Assembly: GCA_963845445.1 (NCBI GenBank)
Contig: CAWJSE010000002.1
Span: 310,001 to 374,000 of the forward strand
Length of the DNA stretch: 64,000 nt
Origin: JABDBL01 sp963845445
GTDB lineage: Bacteria > Cyanobacteriota > Vampirovibrionia > Obscuribacterales > Obscuribacteraceae
Reading direction: 5' to 3'
Part shown: positions 1-9,402 of the stretch, piece after piece
How the letters are laid out: every line of letters starts with the position of its first letter
Numbering within the stretch: the first letter of the stretch is position 1
Translations under genes and position numbers: made by a program
The notes under the pieces: generated by a model
Told to the model about the DNA's origin: nothing
Seen by the model: the letters and a program-made list of their open reading frames with translations, nothing else
Databases searched by the model: none

Positions 1-681
1 ATCGTATCTTTCAATTAATAAATAAGGTGTTTTTTCTGCCCAGCGTATCTCCACTTTAGGTACAGTAAGACCGATGCGGGCAGCTATTTTCAAACAAAAA
101 TATTCATTTTGTACAATGCCATCATAGCCTTTAATACCTGGCTTAAGTATATGAGTGGTTGGACAGCCATTTATTGGCATTGCTATTTTATTCTCAATTA
201 AACAAACAGCAGCTTTGTCCTGCGCTCCTGCAAGAGAAAGGCGCAGCCCCTCCACGCCTAAAAATAAGGGCTTTTTTGGTAAATCTTGAATATGTTGGTA
301 AAGCTCGCTTGACGAAAATGTTTTGCCCTTTAGTGGGAAAAGAGTAATTGGTTTACTAATTATTTCTTCTGCCGAATGTAAAGAAACAGCACCGGCACAG
401 TCATATCCAATTGCTTTAAGCAACGCAAAACTGTTGTAATGGTTTACACCATATCTTTGGCCGATCTTTTTTCGGGCCATCTCGCTTTCAGGTAATAGTC
501 CTCCAAAGTATGCTTCTGTCCTAGTTTCATCAAAAGATTGCTCTTGAATTTCCATGCCAATGGATAATTTATAAGGCGCTTGCCTCTCATAAGTGAATTG
601 CACCTTTCCTATTGAGGTCTGCTCCAAGTGCCCAATAGGTTCACCGTACATGTGCACCGATAGCGTTTTTTCGTCTGTCAT
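1..681 (-). CDS. hipA: HipA-type serine/threonine kinase toxin, N-terminal part (runs off left edge)
   Basis: An open frame begins at an ATG at 679-681 and stays open to base 1, giving 227 residues of a protein that is normally about 400-440. It has the HipA N-terminal subdomain followed by the hallmark stretch RLSLAGAQDKAAV and then PTTHILKP, the start of the HipA kinase core. HipA kinases phosphorylate targets such as glutamyl-tRNA synthetase and are held in check by HipB. The gene starts 4 bases after the hipB stop, so the two form one operon read leftward. The catalytic Asp motifs lie outside the window, so activity cannot be judged. Confidence 0.9.
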   Translation of the reverse strand, partial: MTDEKTLSVHMYGEPIGHLEQTSIGKVQFTYERQAPYKLSIGMEIQEQSFDETRTEAYFGGLLPESEMARKKIGQRYGVNHYNSFALLKAIGYDCAGAVSLHSAEEIISKPITLFPLKGKTFSSSELYQHIQDLPKKPLFLGVEGLRLSLAGAQDKAAVCLIENKIAMPINGCPTTHILKPGIKGYDGIVQNEYFCLKIAARIGLTVPKVEIRWAEKTPYLLIERYD

Positions 682-685
682 TGTT

Positions 686-910
686 TTAGCCTTTAACTAT
701 TGCTGGTAAGATAGCTTCTAGCTTGATACCTAACATGGTGGCAACCAATATAGCTTTTTCCAGCTCGCAAGTAGGTTTCCCTTTTTCCAATTCTCGGATA
801 AAGCGAATACCAGTGCCGCACGCAGCAGCTAAGTCTTTTTGAGTGACATTACTGGCTTTGCGAGTATCTCGAATTAATTTTCCAAAGTCCTTAGAGCTTT
901 TTAGCGGCAT
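686..910 (-). CDS. hipB: HipB-like antitoxin, XRE-family HTH
   Basis: This 74-residue protein is almost entirely one Cro/C1-type helix-turn-helix (residues about 9-65: TQKDLAAACGTGIRFIRELE). It stands directly upstream of hipA in the classical antitoxin-first order. HipB proteins bind operators in their own promoter and bind HipA, and the AT-rich stretch at 911-1000 is the probable autoregulated promoter. The HTH and the partnership are clear from sequence and context; the autoregulation is inferred from the family. Confidence 0.88.
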   Translation of the reverse strand: MPLKSSKDFGKLIRDTRKASNVTQKDLAAACGTGIRFIRELEKGKPTCELEKAILVATMLGIKLEAILPAIVKG

Positions 911-1039
911 GATAATAATCCTGTACGGGACGTTTTATTCTATTATACACCAAATTTGGGCAAATAGTCCCGCTCGGTACTTTCTATGCCTTTTACCCCT
1001 TCTTGCCCACAGATGCTCCCGTTCGGGATCTTTTGAATT

Positions 1040-1828
1040 TTAAGCCACCCTGCTAGTATCAGTCTCTTTAATAAAATCAAGCACAATATCTGTTAACTGT
1101 GCTGGTGTTGCATAATTCACACAATGTGGTGCATTTGGGATAACACAAAATTTTGCATTCGGCATGCGTTGCGCTACTTCTTCAGCCCACGACTGTGGAG
1201 CTATTGGGTCTTTTTCTCCTCGTATTACCAACGCGCGGCATCGAATTTTGGCGAGCTTAGGTCTTATATCGTCGGCAATCATTCTTTGCACCGTTTCAAA
1301 TGCCAGTAACGAACCCATATCAGACAAGTCGGCAATCAATTGCCCTTTGGAAGCTTCAGGTTCATCAAAACCGTCCATATACAAGCGGAAAGCTTCTTGA
1401 ATCATCGTCCGCGCTGTCGGATCAACGGTAGGATCCGTTAGCGTTAAACTGCAAGCAACCTTCGGATGACTAGCCACCAATTGAGCTGCCACCTGGCACC
1501 CATATGAATTTGCCAATATATTCGTCTGTGTAATTCCTTTCAGTCGGAGCCATTCGAAAAGAACATCAGCCTGCTGTTGCACTGTAAGAGCATGCTGTGG
1601 TTTAGAGCTTGACCCATGACCAGGCATTTCGGGTATGAACACCTGCATATATTGCGAAAGCAAAATTGCTGTTGGCACAAAGTAACGCCGCGATGCCCAT
1701 GCTCCATGAATCATTACCATTTGTTGTGGCAGATTTTCCTTGCTCTCAAGTGCATGCACACGATGGCCAAAAGTGGGAGTGATAGTGCTTACAAAACCGT
1801 CAGGAATTTTTGAGGTATTGATTGCCAT
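1040..1828 (-). CDS. alpha/beta-hydrolase fold protein
   Basis: The 262-residue protein has a full alpha/beta-hydrolase triad: nucleophile elbow NSYGCQ (Ser108), acid GEKDPIAP (Asp207) and PNAPHCVN (His235). An oxyanion-type HGAW motif lies near residue 41. No signal peptide is seen, so it should be cytoplasmic. Substrate cannot be assigned; epoxide hydrolases, esterases and C-C hydrolases share this layout. An open frame extends about 200 bases upstream (to 2033) in another frame but shows no family features and was not annotated. Confidence 0.88.
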   Translation of the reverse strand: MAINTSKIPDGFVSTITPTFGHRVHALESKENLPQQMVMIHGAWASRRYFVPTAILLSQYMQVFIPEMPGHGSSSKPQHALTVQQQADVLFEWLRLKGITQTNILANSYGCQVAAQLVASHPKVACSLTLTDPTVDPTARTMIQEAFRLYMDGFDEPEASKGQLIADLSDMGSLLAFETVQRMIADDIRPKLAKIRCRALVIRGEKDPIAPQSWAEEVAQRMPNAKFCVIPNAPHCVNYATPAQLTDIVLDFIKETDTSRVA

Positions 1829-2080
1829 AAAATAATTCCTTGGTTGCCATAATTTTTTTCGGATTAATTGTCACTTCTGTATATATGTTATCCTTCTCTT
1901 CTTGTTTTACCCGCTGCGCAACCCAGTTAAAAGTAAATTGTATATCGATTTCTTTGGAACCACGAGGCAGTGGGAATGCACCAATGTTGTTACTCCTTTT
2001 GTGTTCAATCAAGCCTTGACAATCTGATTTCATTATAATTGAACGTCTGTTGTTCGGAAAAGTTCAGTAAAGGAAATAGT

Positions 2081-2503
2081 ATGTCTAACGCCGCATTAGT
2101 ACCAGAACTCAATTGCTCAGATTTTTCGCAAAGCTTAGAGTTCTATACAAAAACTGTTGGCTTTAGTATTCGCTACGCGCGAACAGAAGAACGTTTTGCT
2201 TATTTGGAAAGAGAAAGTGCTGAGCTTATGATTGAACAAAACACTGATCCCGATCGTATGTTTGTCAACGGTGAATTAGCGCACCCTTATGGCCGCGGCA
2301 TGAACTTGCAGATTACAGTGAGCGATGTAAATGCGTTATACGCCAAAGTACAATCAGCGGGTTGTTCTATATTTTTACCGATAGAAGACAAATGGTATGG
2401 GTCCAATGAGAATGAAATAGGTCAGCGTCAATTCATAGTTATTGATCCAGACGGTTATTTGTTACGCTTTGCTCAGTTCATTGGTCGACGTCCACTCCTA
2501 TAA
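2081..2503 (+). CDS. VOC-family (glyoxalase/bleomycin-resistance-like) protein
   Basis: The protein is about 140 residues, the usual length of single-module vicinal-oxygen-chelate proteins. It has the N-terminal module (PELNCSDFSQSLEFYTKTVGF) and the closing module with IDPDGYLLRFAQ. It most resembles bleomycin-binding-type members such as BLMT. The frame is open from 2039, but the ATG at 2081 is preferred because AAAGGAAA precedes it and the homologous region begins there. Substrate is unknown. It diverges from the hydrolase gene on the other strand. Confidence 0.82.
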   Translation: MSNAALVPELNCSDFSQSLEFYTKTVGFSIRYARTEERFAYLERESAELMIEQNTDPDRMFVNGELAHPYGRGMNLQITVSDVNALYAKVQSAGCSIFLPIEDKWYGSNENEIGQRQFIVIDPDGYLLRFAQFIGRRPLL

Positions 2504-2876
2504 ATTTGTCTCACAACCATTCATTGCCTGTAGAGCCAACTTGCAGACGGTGATTATATTTTAGCTCTCAATTCAGCTTGTCTTCTTGAATGCTTGGGTG
2601 ATGCTGCTACAAGGAATACGAATGTTGACTAATGTGCAGCATGATATCTAGTTAGCTTCGCAATGTGCGGAATTGCTACCAATATTTAGAGGGAGCAAAG
2701 CCCTAATATTATCAGTCGTGCCCCTATTGATTTTGTAAAAATGCTACACCTAGCAGAGATCCAGAAGCCGCTAATCAGTTTAATGTTGGCTATATAACCA
2801 TCATGGGTGGCACAATGCATAAGTGACATTAAATACTCCATTTGATCTTAACTGCAGCATCTACAATGGTAATGGT

Positions 2877-3473
2877 ATGAAAACATCGTCAATAATTTTG
2901 ACCATTTTAGGGTCGCTGTGGATATTAGCGATTATTGTCGGTACGTTTGTTCTAATGAAGTACGAATATACACCTGGTATCGCAAACATACCGGGCAGTC
3001 AATGGCCCAGTGATTGTCAAATACCGCTAAGTAAAGACCGCCCCACACTAGTAATGTTCGCTCATCCCCGGTGCCCATGCACAAGAGCTAGCATTGCCGA
3101 ATTAGCTTTACTTATTGCTCATTGCAAAATACCGCCCAAGGCCTATGTGTTTTTTATAAGTCCAAGATCGATGCCATTTGAATGGGAAAAGACAGATCTT
3201 TGGCGCAGTGCGCAAAATATTGCCGGAGTAACAGTTGTAAGCGACATCAACGGCATTGAGGCACGCAGATTTAATTCGCTGACATCTGGACAAACCATGA
3301 TTTATAACGAAAAAGGGAAGTTAGTTTTTAGTGGTGGCATTACAGGAGGTCGGGGACAAGAGGGTGATAATCATGGCTTTAATTTGGCCATACTAGCTTT
3401 GCAGGCGCACTCGTTAAAAAATCAAACAACATTAGTTTTTGGTTGTCCGTTAATTAGCCCCAATAGTAAATAG
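2877..3473 (+). CDS. RedB-like membrane-anchored thioredoxin-fold protein
   Basis: After one N-terminal membrane segment (residues about 4-26) the protein has a thioredoxin-like domain with FAHPRCPCTRAS, a CxC-type redox motif typical of RedB-like proteins. The chosen start is the ATG at 2877, just before the membrane segment; upstream in-frame codons add only 18 unlikely residues. It ends 25 bases before the hybrid histidine kinase that follows. In other bacteria RedB-like proteins are found beside similar membrane histidine kinases, so a joint redox- or stress-sensing role is inferred. No redox chemistry is proven here. Confidence 0.72.
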   Translation: MKTSSIILTILGSLWILAIIVGTFVLMKYEYTPGIANIPGSQWPSDCQIPLSKDRPTLVMFAHPRCPCTRASIAELALLIAHCKIPPKAYVFFISPRSMPFEWEKTDLWRSAQNIAGVTVVSDINGIEARRFNSLTSGQTMIYNEKGKLVFSGGITGGRGQEGDNHGFNLAILALQAHSLKNQTTLVFGCPLISPNSK

Positions 3474-3498
3474 TGTTAAAAATAAGGATAGGCGGCAT

Positions 3499-5100
3499 AT
3501 GTCACAAGTGCAAACATTAACCCCAGAAGAAGAGTCATTACGCTCTGATACTAAAGTCTTATTTACTGCTCAACAGGAACAGGCTTATCGACATACAGAT
3601 CAGCTCTTTGCCGGCTTGATGATCTTCCAATGGCTGGCCGCCATTACTACAGCTATATGGATTTCTCCAAGAGCCTGGGAAGGTACTGTAAGCACTGTAC
3701 ACATACATGTTTGGGCAGCTTTAATTATAGGTGGCGCAATAACTCTTTTTCCCGTTGCTCTTGTACTAGCTAAACCAGGCAAAGCGATAACGCGTTATGT
3801 AATTGGCATAAGTCAAATGTTTATGTCTGGATTACTTATTCATCTTTCCGGTGGTCGTATTGAGACACACTTTCATATATTTGGTTCTTTAGCGCTTTTA
3901 GCGTTTTATAGAGATTGGAGAGTTTTATTAACGGCCTCGCTGGTCACTGCTATTGATCATGCTGTACGCGGCATATTTTGGCCTCAATCTATTTATGGGG
4001 TTCTCACCGTAGAACCTTGGCGATGGCTTGAACACGCAGGGTGGGTTATTTTTGAAGATGTCTTTTTAATTATTTCAATTAATCGAAGTCTAAAATCTGC
4101 TTGGGACATAAGTTCTAGACAAGCCAAATTGGAAAAGATGAACGAAATCATTGAAGCGAAGGTGGTTGAGCGAACTACCGAATTACAAGTTGAAGTAAAC
4201 GAACGGAAAGAAGCTGAGCAAGCACTTGCTAAAACAAATGCCCAATTAACAGAAACGTATGGAGAATTAGAACAATCACGCGACCAGGCTATTAAAGCAT
4301 CACGTTTTAAATCAGAATTTTTGGCTAATATGAGTCATGAAATTAGAACACCACTAAATGCAATCGTGGGGTTGAGCGATCTTTTAGTTCGCACTACGCA
4401 ATTAACTGACGAGCAGAAAGAATTTGGCACAATTATCAATGACTCCGCTGACGTTCTTTTAAATCTAGTCAACGATATATTGGATTATTCAAAAATAGAA
4501 GCAGGTAAGCTTGAACTTGAAGTTACTGAGTTTGACATTATTGAGTTAATAGAAGGTATTGCTGAATTGGTAGCACAAAGAGCTCGCAGCAAACAACTTT
4601 CTCTAATAACATTCATAGATCCTGCAATTCCACGGGTTTTAAGGGGTGACCCAGGGAGAATTCGTCAAGTCTTATTGAACTTTCTTGGTAATAGTATTAA
4701 ATTTACCGATCGCGGTGAAATAGTGATGCGTGTGACACTTAATTCTCCCCCTAGCAATCATCGTACAGATTTGCGATTTTCCGTCAGTGATACTGGTATT
4801 GGGCTGAATGACTCAACTAAAGAAATGCTCTTTCAGCCATTTGTGCAAGTTGATGCCTCCATCACAAGAAAATATGGTGGTACCGGTTTGGGACTGGTTA
4901 TTTCCAGGCGATTAGTGGAATTAATGGGTGGCGATATCGAATTTGAAAGTGTTTACGGAAAGGGCTCTGTTTTCGGATTCTCAGCCAAATTGGAAGTTGG
5001 GCAGAATAAGCAAAATCAAGGGCCGGGCTCATTGCCGGATGATCTGCGTGATTCCAGAATATTGATAATTGATGCCCACTTGGTACGCAGCAGATCTTAA
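3499..5100 (+). CDS. hybrid histidine kinase, N-terminal part (membrane sensor, HisKA, HATPase), frameshifted
   Basis: Residues 35-195 form several membrane helices of the type found in kinases paired with RedB. A coiled coil (about 205-265) follows, then HisKA with FLANMSHEIRTPLN (His280) and the ATPase domain with N398, DTGIGL (431-436) and GGTGLGL (460-466). The frame then enters a receiver domain (RILIIDAHL) and hits a stop at 5098. Shifting by one base at the GG of 5082-5083 restores the receiver and joins this frame to the next entry. As written the product is a kinase without receiver or HPt. The ATG at 3499 has an AGGATAGG ribosome site. Confidence 0.88.
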   Translation: MSQVQTLTPEEESLRSDTKVLFTAQQEQAYRHTDQLFAGLMIFQWLAAITTAIWISPRAWEGTVSTVHIHVWAALIIGGAITLFPVALVLAKPGKAITRYVIGISQMFMSGLLIHLSGGRIETHFHIFGSLALLAFYRDWRVLLTASLVTAIDHAVRGIFWPQSIYGVLTVEPWRWLEHAGWVIFEDVFLIISINRSLKSAWDISSRQAKLEKMNEIIEAKVVERTTELQVEVNERKEAEQALAKTNAQLTETYGELEQSRDQAIKASRFKSEFLANMSHEIRTPLNAIVGLSDLLVRTTQLTDEQKEFGTIINDSADVLLNLVNDILDYSKIEAGKLELEVTEFDIIELIEGIAELVAQRARSKQLSLITFIDPAIPRVLRGDPGRIRQVLLNFLGNSIKFTDRGEIVMRVTLNSPPSNHRTDLRFSVSDTGIGLNDSTKEMLFQPFVQVDASITRKYGGTGLGLVISRRLVELMGGDIEFESVYGKGSVFGFSAKLEVGQNKQNQGPGSLPDDLRDSRILIIDAHLVRSRS

Positions 5101-5123
5101 ACACTTATATTTCCTCTTGGGGC

Positions 5124-6290
5124 ATGCGTTGTGGTCATGCTACAGACATCGATAAAGCGTCTTTGATGATCAAGTATGAATCAGCCGCTAATGACCCCTT
5201 TGATCTGGTATTTTTTGTACTTGACCCCAGTATTACAGAACCGGGTAACATGTTGGCAGCGTTAGATAAAGATCTTGGTTTCATAAAGACCAGACTGGTT
5301 GTTATAGGTAGTTGTGCTGACAGAGCCTTTGGTAGACATGTATTGGAAAGAGGTTTTGCTGCCTATCTTCCAATTCCTATTAAACAGTCCAGATTATTTG
5401 ATTGCATTATTGGACTCTTGGACAAACATTTGTTTGCCGTAGACACAAAAGAAAATTTGATTGCTCAAGATGAAAAAAACTCACCTGCTGCTCAAACACG
5501 TAATCTTATTCTGGTTGTAGAAGATAATGCAGTCAACCAAAAGGTGGCTCTTTTACAACTGAGAGAGCTTGGATATGCCGCCCATGCTGTAAGTAACGGT
5601 CGTGAAGCATTAGAAGCAGTAGCCCGCACAGAGTACGCGCTCATTTTAATGGATTGCCAGATGCCTGAGATGGATGGACTGCAAGCTACAAAAGCAATTC
5701 GAAAGATGGAGACTAAAACAGGAAAACACTCACTAATAATAGCCATGACTGCTAATGCCATGTCCAGTGACCGTCTTGATTGTTTGGCTGCTGGGATGGA
5801 TGACTATATGAGTAAGCCAGTAAATCATAACAAACTGGCAGAGGTCTTGCAACGTTGGTTGCCGGCAAGTACGCATGCGGCTACTGGTTCAACTGCCAAC
5901 CATACTGATGATAATTCAAAAGCTAGCACAGCTGAGAAGGCAATTGAAATAGAAGCGTTGTTTACTACCTATGGTGATAAAATAGGCAAAGAAATATTGC
6001 AAAGCTTTCAAAGTGACGCTGAACACTTATTACAAAATATGGCATTAGCAGTTGAGCAAAAAGATATTTTTGCACTTAAACATAATATTCATCAATTGAA
6101 GGGATCAAGTGCAACAGTCTACGCTACTAGATTGGCTAAGCAGAGCAGAGCATTTGAACAAGCCACTACGGGCGATGTTTATAATTGGGGACTTTTTAAC
6201 GAGCACTTTCAAGCTATCCAATCTATCTTTGAAACTACCAAGGAGATTGCATACAAAGCATTGACAGAGGAGGAGCCAAAGCTGACCTAA
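5124..6290 (+). CDS. hybrid histidine kinase, C-terminal part (two receivers and HPt), frame-shifted from upstream
   Basis: This frame is the natural continuation of the preceding kinase: residues before the listed ATG (TQQILNTYISSWG) read on from the receiver start in the other frame. Receiver 1 (to about residue 100) looks degenerate. Receiver 2 (128-245) is complete, with acidic pair EDN, phosphoacceptor Asp177 in LMDCQMPEMDG and Lys231 in MSKPVN. An HPt domain follows with HQLKGSS (His323). The architecture is a BarA-type tripartite phosphorelay. An independent start here is unlikely, because no ribosome site precedes the ATG and it lies inside receiver 1. Confidence 0.85.
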   Translation: MRCGHATDIDKASLMIKYESAANDPFDLVFFVLDPSITEPGNMLAALDKDLGFIKTRLVVIGSCADRAFGRHVLERGFAAYLPIPIKQSRLFDCIIGLLDKHLFAVDTKENLIAQDEKNSPAAQTRNLILVVEDNAVNQKVALLQLRELGYAAHAVSNGREALEAVARTEYALILMDCQMPEMDGLQATKAIRKMETKTGKHSLIIAMTANAMSSDRLDCLAAGMDDYMSKPVNHNKLAEVLQRWLPASTHAATGSTANHTDDNSKASTAEKAIEIEALFTTYGDKIGKEILQSFQSDAEHLLQNMALAVEQKDIFALKHNIHQLKGSSATVYATRLAKQSRAFEQATTGDVYNWGLFNEHFQAIQSIFETTKEIAYKALTEEEPKLT

Positions 6291-6300
6291 GTTGATAACC

Positions 6301-7266
6301 CTAAGCGGCCGGCGCTAACTTATGCAATCTTGCTACGAATTGAGGATCAACCAGGCAAAGATGTCCTTCGCAATGTGCCACTATAATTAGTGTCTGAACT
6401 TCTTCTTGTGAAAGCAACGCTGTTATTTTTTGCGGTTCTCGCTCCGGCACTATAGATAAATTCAGTATTTGACGAGCGATTGACGGATCGAGCCAGACAG
6501 AGCCGAGACGTACAGTCTGAATGGCTGTTTGCAATGTTTCGGGAAATCTGTTTTTAAGAACATATCCCTCTGCGCCAGCAGCAAATGAATCAAGTATATG
6601 ATTATTTGTATCGTGGGCAGTAAGCATGACGATTTTAACTTCTTTGTTTTTTCGGTGAATTATTTTGGCTGCCTCTATACCGTTCATCATAGGCATCTCG
6701 ACATCCATTAGAATGATATCTGGATTGATACTTGTGCTAAGATCCACTGCCTCTTGCCCATTTTTTGCTTCGTTTATTATTATGCTAGAACCTTCAGGTT
6801 TAAGTAGTTTAGTTACCGCGGTGCGTATAAGCGGTACATCATCAACCACCAGAATCGAAACTGGTTTATCTGCCCCCCAGGATTTTGCCATAACTTCATT
6901 AATCTCTTTGGCTAAGTCTTGATAGTTCAAAGGTTTAGTTAAAAGTCCAGCTGGTTTTAACTTTAAACACAGTGTTTCACTAAGATCGGTTTCAGTGGTC
7001 AGGACAATAACTGGAATTCTTATTCCGTCGACTTCTTCTCGCTCTTTTAATAGTATTGCCAGATTCTCCATTTCTGCCATATGTATATCTACTAATATCA
7101 AATCCGGTTTTTCGCCTTGAATAAGCCTTAATGCTTTTTGTTCGTTATTAGCACAAACAACATGAAATCGATTTGCCAGGCTTGTCTCAGCTAACAAGCT
7201 CGCTACGTTATCGTCATCTATTATTACTATTTTACGTTTTCGCATTTCACTATTGCAATTGAACAA
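6301..7266 (-). CDS. two-receiver response regulator
   Basis: Two CheY-like receivers lie in tandem: residues 11-128 (DDD, Asp60 in LVDIH, Lys111) and 137-255 (VDD, Asp188 in LMDVEMPMMNG). The second is of NarL type. A DNA-binding domain would be expected after it, but the C-terminus is only about 60 residues (LSQEEVQTLIIVAH and on). It resembles the first helix of a LuxR HTH and then departs from it, so the output domain is missing or degenerate. The gene faces the hybrid kinase with 10 bases between stops, and its product is a likely phosphorelay partner. An alternative start is the Met at residue 8. Confidence 0.83.
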   Translation of the reverse strand: MFNCNSEMRKRKIVIIDDDNVASLLAETSLANRFHVVCANNEQKALRLIQGEKPDLILVDIHMAEMENLAILLKEREEVDGIRIPVIVLTTETDLSETLCLKLKPAGLLTKPLNYQDLAKEINEVMAKSWGADKPVSILVVDDVPLIRTAVTKLLKPEGSSIIINEAKNGQEAVDLSTSINPDIILMDVEMPMMNGIEAAKIIHRKNKEVKIVMLTAHDTNNHILDSFAAGAEGYVLKNRFPETLQTAIQTVRLGSVWLDPSIARQILNLSIVPEREPQKITALLSQEEVQTLIIVAHCEGHLCLVDPQFVARLHKLAPAA

Positions 7267-7564
7267 GATTGAAGCAAGGACTATCCTTTACAGGATTGAT
7301 CCTGTGCTATCTACAGTATTTATTTAACTCTCGATTTCGACAAAATATATTTCCAGAACAAGAATATTAAGTATCGAGTTTATGCTTTTAAATATTAGTT
7401 TTTCCTACAGTTTAATCGATAATGTAATCACTCGCATCACCCATACGGCGGCTTTAACTGGCTAGTATTATTAAAAATCGCACTATCTGTCAAATCTTTG
7501 ATAGTTTTGCCGATATGTCGGTTAAAAGATGCAAGCATCCGTCAACTACTAAATGGATCGCTGA

Positions 7565-7840
7565 TTACAAAGGATTCCTAGCAAATTAACTGGTATAGAC
7601 TATCTTGCCCAAGATAACGGTAAGTGGATTGGGCTGAGAGCTGTTGACTCCCAAAGCAAAAACACATCTTTGCGCCTCGCCGATGCTGTACTAAGCACTT
7701 TCCATAAAAGCAAAACCACTAAAGCAGTTCCTAAGAGCAAAAATCCTATCGGAAGAGTGGCAGACGGTTCGGTATGCATTGTGCACGGCGGCAATGGCAA
7801 AGACTTTGTTGACCCCTACGCCGAATTAATCGAGCCATAA
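7565..7840 (+). pseudogene. unrecognised C-terminal gene remnant upstream of tRNA-Thr
   Basis: An open frame of about 90 codons ends at the TAA of 7838-7840 and reads LTGIDYLAQDNGKWIGLRAV, later GNGKDFVDPYAELIEP. The composition looks like a real protein, but no start codon with a ribosome site is seen and a stop lies just upstream (7562). It is probably the tail of a gene whose 5' part was lost. The 7267-7564 stretch before it shows nothing I can support. Family unknown. Confidence 0.3.
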
Positions 7841-7896
7841 ATCTACAAAAATTCAGCTACTGACATGTGCTTTGATTTATAATCGAGAGCTCCTTT

Positions 7897-7969
<73 letters not shown>

Positions 7970-7995
7970 AGGTTTTCAAAGGATCAATAAATTCC

Positions 7996-8022
7996 GTGTA
8001 AGGCATTTGTAAGGTTTTTGCT
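7996..8022 (+). repeat. arm-like direct repeat, left copy
   Basis: A 27-base stretch, GTGTAAGGCAT plus T plus TGTAAGGTTTTTGCT, recurs at 30317-30343 with one mismatch (T to A at the 12th base). Each copy contains the heptamer TGTAAGG twice. The copies lie just inside the two ends of the element, 52 and 138 bases from the core. This suits integrase arm-binding sites. The function is inferred. Confidence 0.7.
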
Positions 8023-8091
8023 TTTTGACCAACTCATTCGCATGGCCAGTAAACACGGTTGATCAGATAATTCGTAGGGTAGATATTGAAC

Positions 8092-8283
8092 ATGGATAAT
8101 CAACCTCCAAAAATGGATAACTGGGTTAAGTCTTTGCTATCGAATGATAGGAATGTATGGTTGCTTGTTTGCCTGGTACTGCTTCCAACAATTATTTGGC
8201 TGATATCAATTACAAGCCCCCGATTGTTGTTAATTAAGCTGTGTATGGGGTTACCCCTGTTGATTGCTTTTACATCCTATTGA
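8092..8283 (+). CDS. small two-helix membrane protein
   Basis: The product has about 63 residues, with a hydrophilic start and two hydrophobic stretches (NVWLLVCLVLLPTIIWLISI, then LLLIKLCMGLPLLIAFTSY). The ATG at 8092 is chosen over the TTG at 8086; GTAGGGTAG lies upstream. No family is recognised. It is the first gene inside the element. The 8284-8564 gap after it shows no further gene and probably holds the promoter of the replication module. Confidence 0.45.
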   Translation: MDNQPPKMDNWVKSLLSNDRNVWLLVCLVLLPTIIWLISITSPRLLLIKLCMGLPLLIAFTSY

Positions 8284-8564
8284 AGCGATATAGACGTTGA
8301 AGTTAGTCTACATAAAAGCCACAATGTTTTGATGAGCGTCAAATAACTTGCCACTATCGGCGGTGAATAGCTAGCGGTTAATCGATTGATCTTTGTTCAG
8401 TAGGCTTTAATCAACGTTTAATCGGCCAGAATATATGCTGCCAAACTATTTATTCAGCAACAGTAGAAATATTGTAATACGTTGCACATTGTGACACTTA
8501 TAAGTTTCGGCAGCTGTTTATATTCTTTCAATCTTGGTTTAAAGATCTAATAGAAAGGGAGCAT

Positions 8565-9308
8565 ATGGAACAGCGCGTTAGCTCAGGAATATTAATCATG
8601 TTAAACAGCCAGAATAATGAACAAAGACAGTATCCGCGTTCTTCCAGTCATGCGTTCCCAGAAATGGAGATTGGATTCAACGACCTTTCTGCATTGCCGA
8701 AAGACACTTTCGTAAGACTTGCGGCTTTATTTCATAAAGCCATATCTTTAGGATTTGCCTATCGTATGATAAAAGGGCAAGTAAATCAATTTAAACTTCC
8801 GGATAAAGGTGACGGATATGATACATTTCGCACATCGCCCGATGAAGGAATGAAAAACAACGGACATATTAAAACTATGACAACTACTATTGATTGGTAT
8901 GCGGATGGAACTATAGATGTAACTAAATCTAGTGAACGGCTATATGCAGATGTTAAGCCAATGGAATTTCAGCTTGTAGGTGACGTTAAAACAGTGGAGG
9001 GACTGTTTTTTTGTATCTGGGAAGAATGTATTGCAAACGCGCACAGATCAAGAATCGCGGAGCGATTTCGTAGGACGGTACCGCTAAAAAAATTAGCGAA
9101 TGGGGATCATCCAAACAGGATAATATTTGAAAAGTTATGCTTGGGCTGTGCTAAGCCCAGGGAAACCAGATCGGAGTATTGCAAAGACGAATGCCGCACA
9201 AACTTTTGGAAATGGTGCAAGCGCCAGGCAAAAGCTAAAGAAGACAAAAAAACAAGTGCTATTAGAAAAAAATTAAATCAAATTCGAAGAAGAATACCAT
9301 CCACATAG
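8565..9308 (+). CDS. element-encoded protein with C-terminal treble-clef zinc finger
   Basis: This 247-residue protein ends in a CxxC...CxxxC finger (residues about 203-222: CLGCAKPRETRSEYCKDEC) followed by a basic tail. The finger resembles those at the C-termini of CGNR-type proteins. The N-terminal 190 residues are not recognised. AAAGGGAG lies 6 bases before the ATG. It leads a same-strand series running to 14362. A nucleic-acid-binding role, perhaps control of the replication module, is inferred from the finger and position. Confidence 0.68.
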   Translation: MEQRVSSGILIMLNSQNNEQRQYPRSSSHAFPEMEIGFNDLSALPKDTFVRLAALFHKAISLGFAYRMIKGQVNQFKLPDKGDGYDTFRTSPDEGMKNNGHIKTMTTTIDWYADGTIDVTKSSERLYADVKPMEFQLVGDVKTVEGLFFCIWEECIANAHRSRIAERFRRTVPLKKLANGDHPNRIIFEKLCLGCAKPRETRSEYCKDECRTNFWKWCKRQAKAKEDKKTSAIRKKLNQIRRRIPST

Positions 9309-9402
9309 CACATTATCGTTGCCATTTTGTCAATTTAGGCAATTGTGAACTACCACGAAACCTTGCAAAATAAAATCATCTTTTGTTCAAAGGTGATTAA
9401 AC

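Noticed and set aside
1800..2033. 77-residue minus-strand frame overlapping the hydrolase start
   Set aside because: It overlaps the well-supported hydrolase in another frame, has no good ribosome site and no motif.
2504..2876. Possible gene remnant (reads DYILALNSACLLECLG near 2550)
   Set aside because: It is too short, without start or recognisable family, and is within the range of chance frames.
7600..7800. 66-residue minus-strand frame before the tRNA
   Set aside because: The plus strand reads more like protein here; the minus frame is its shadow.
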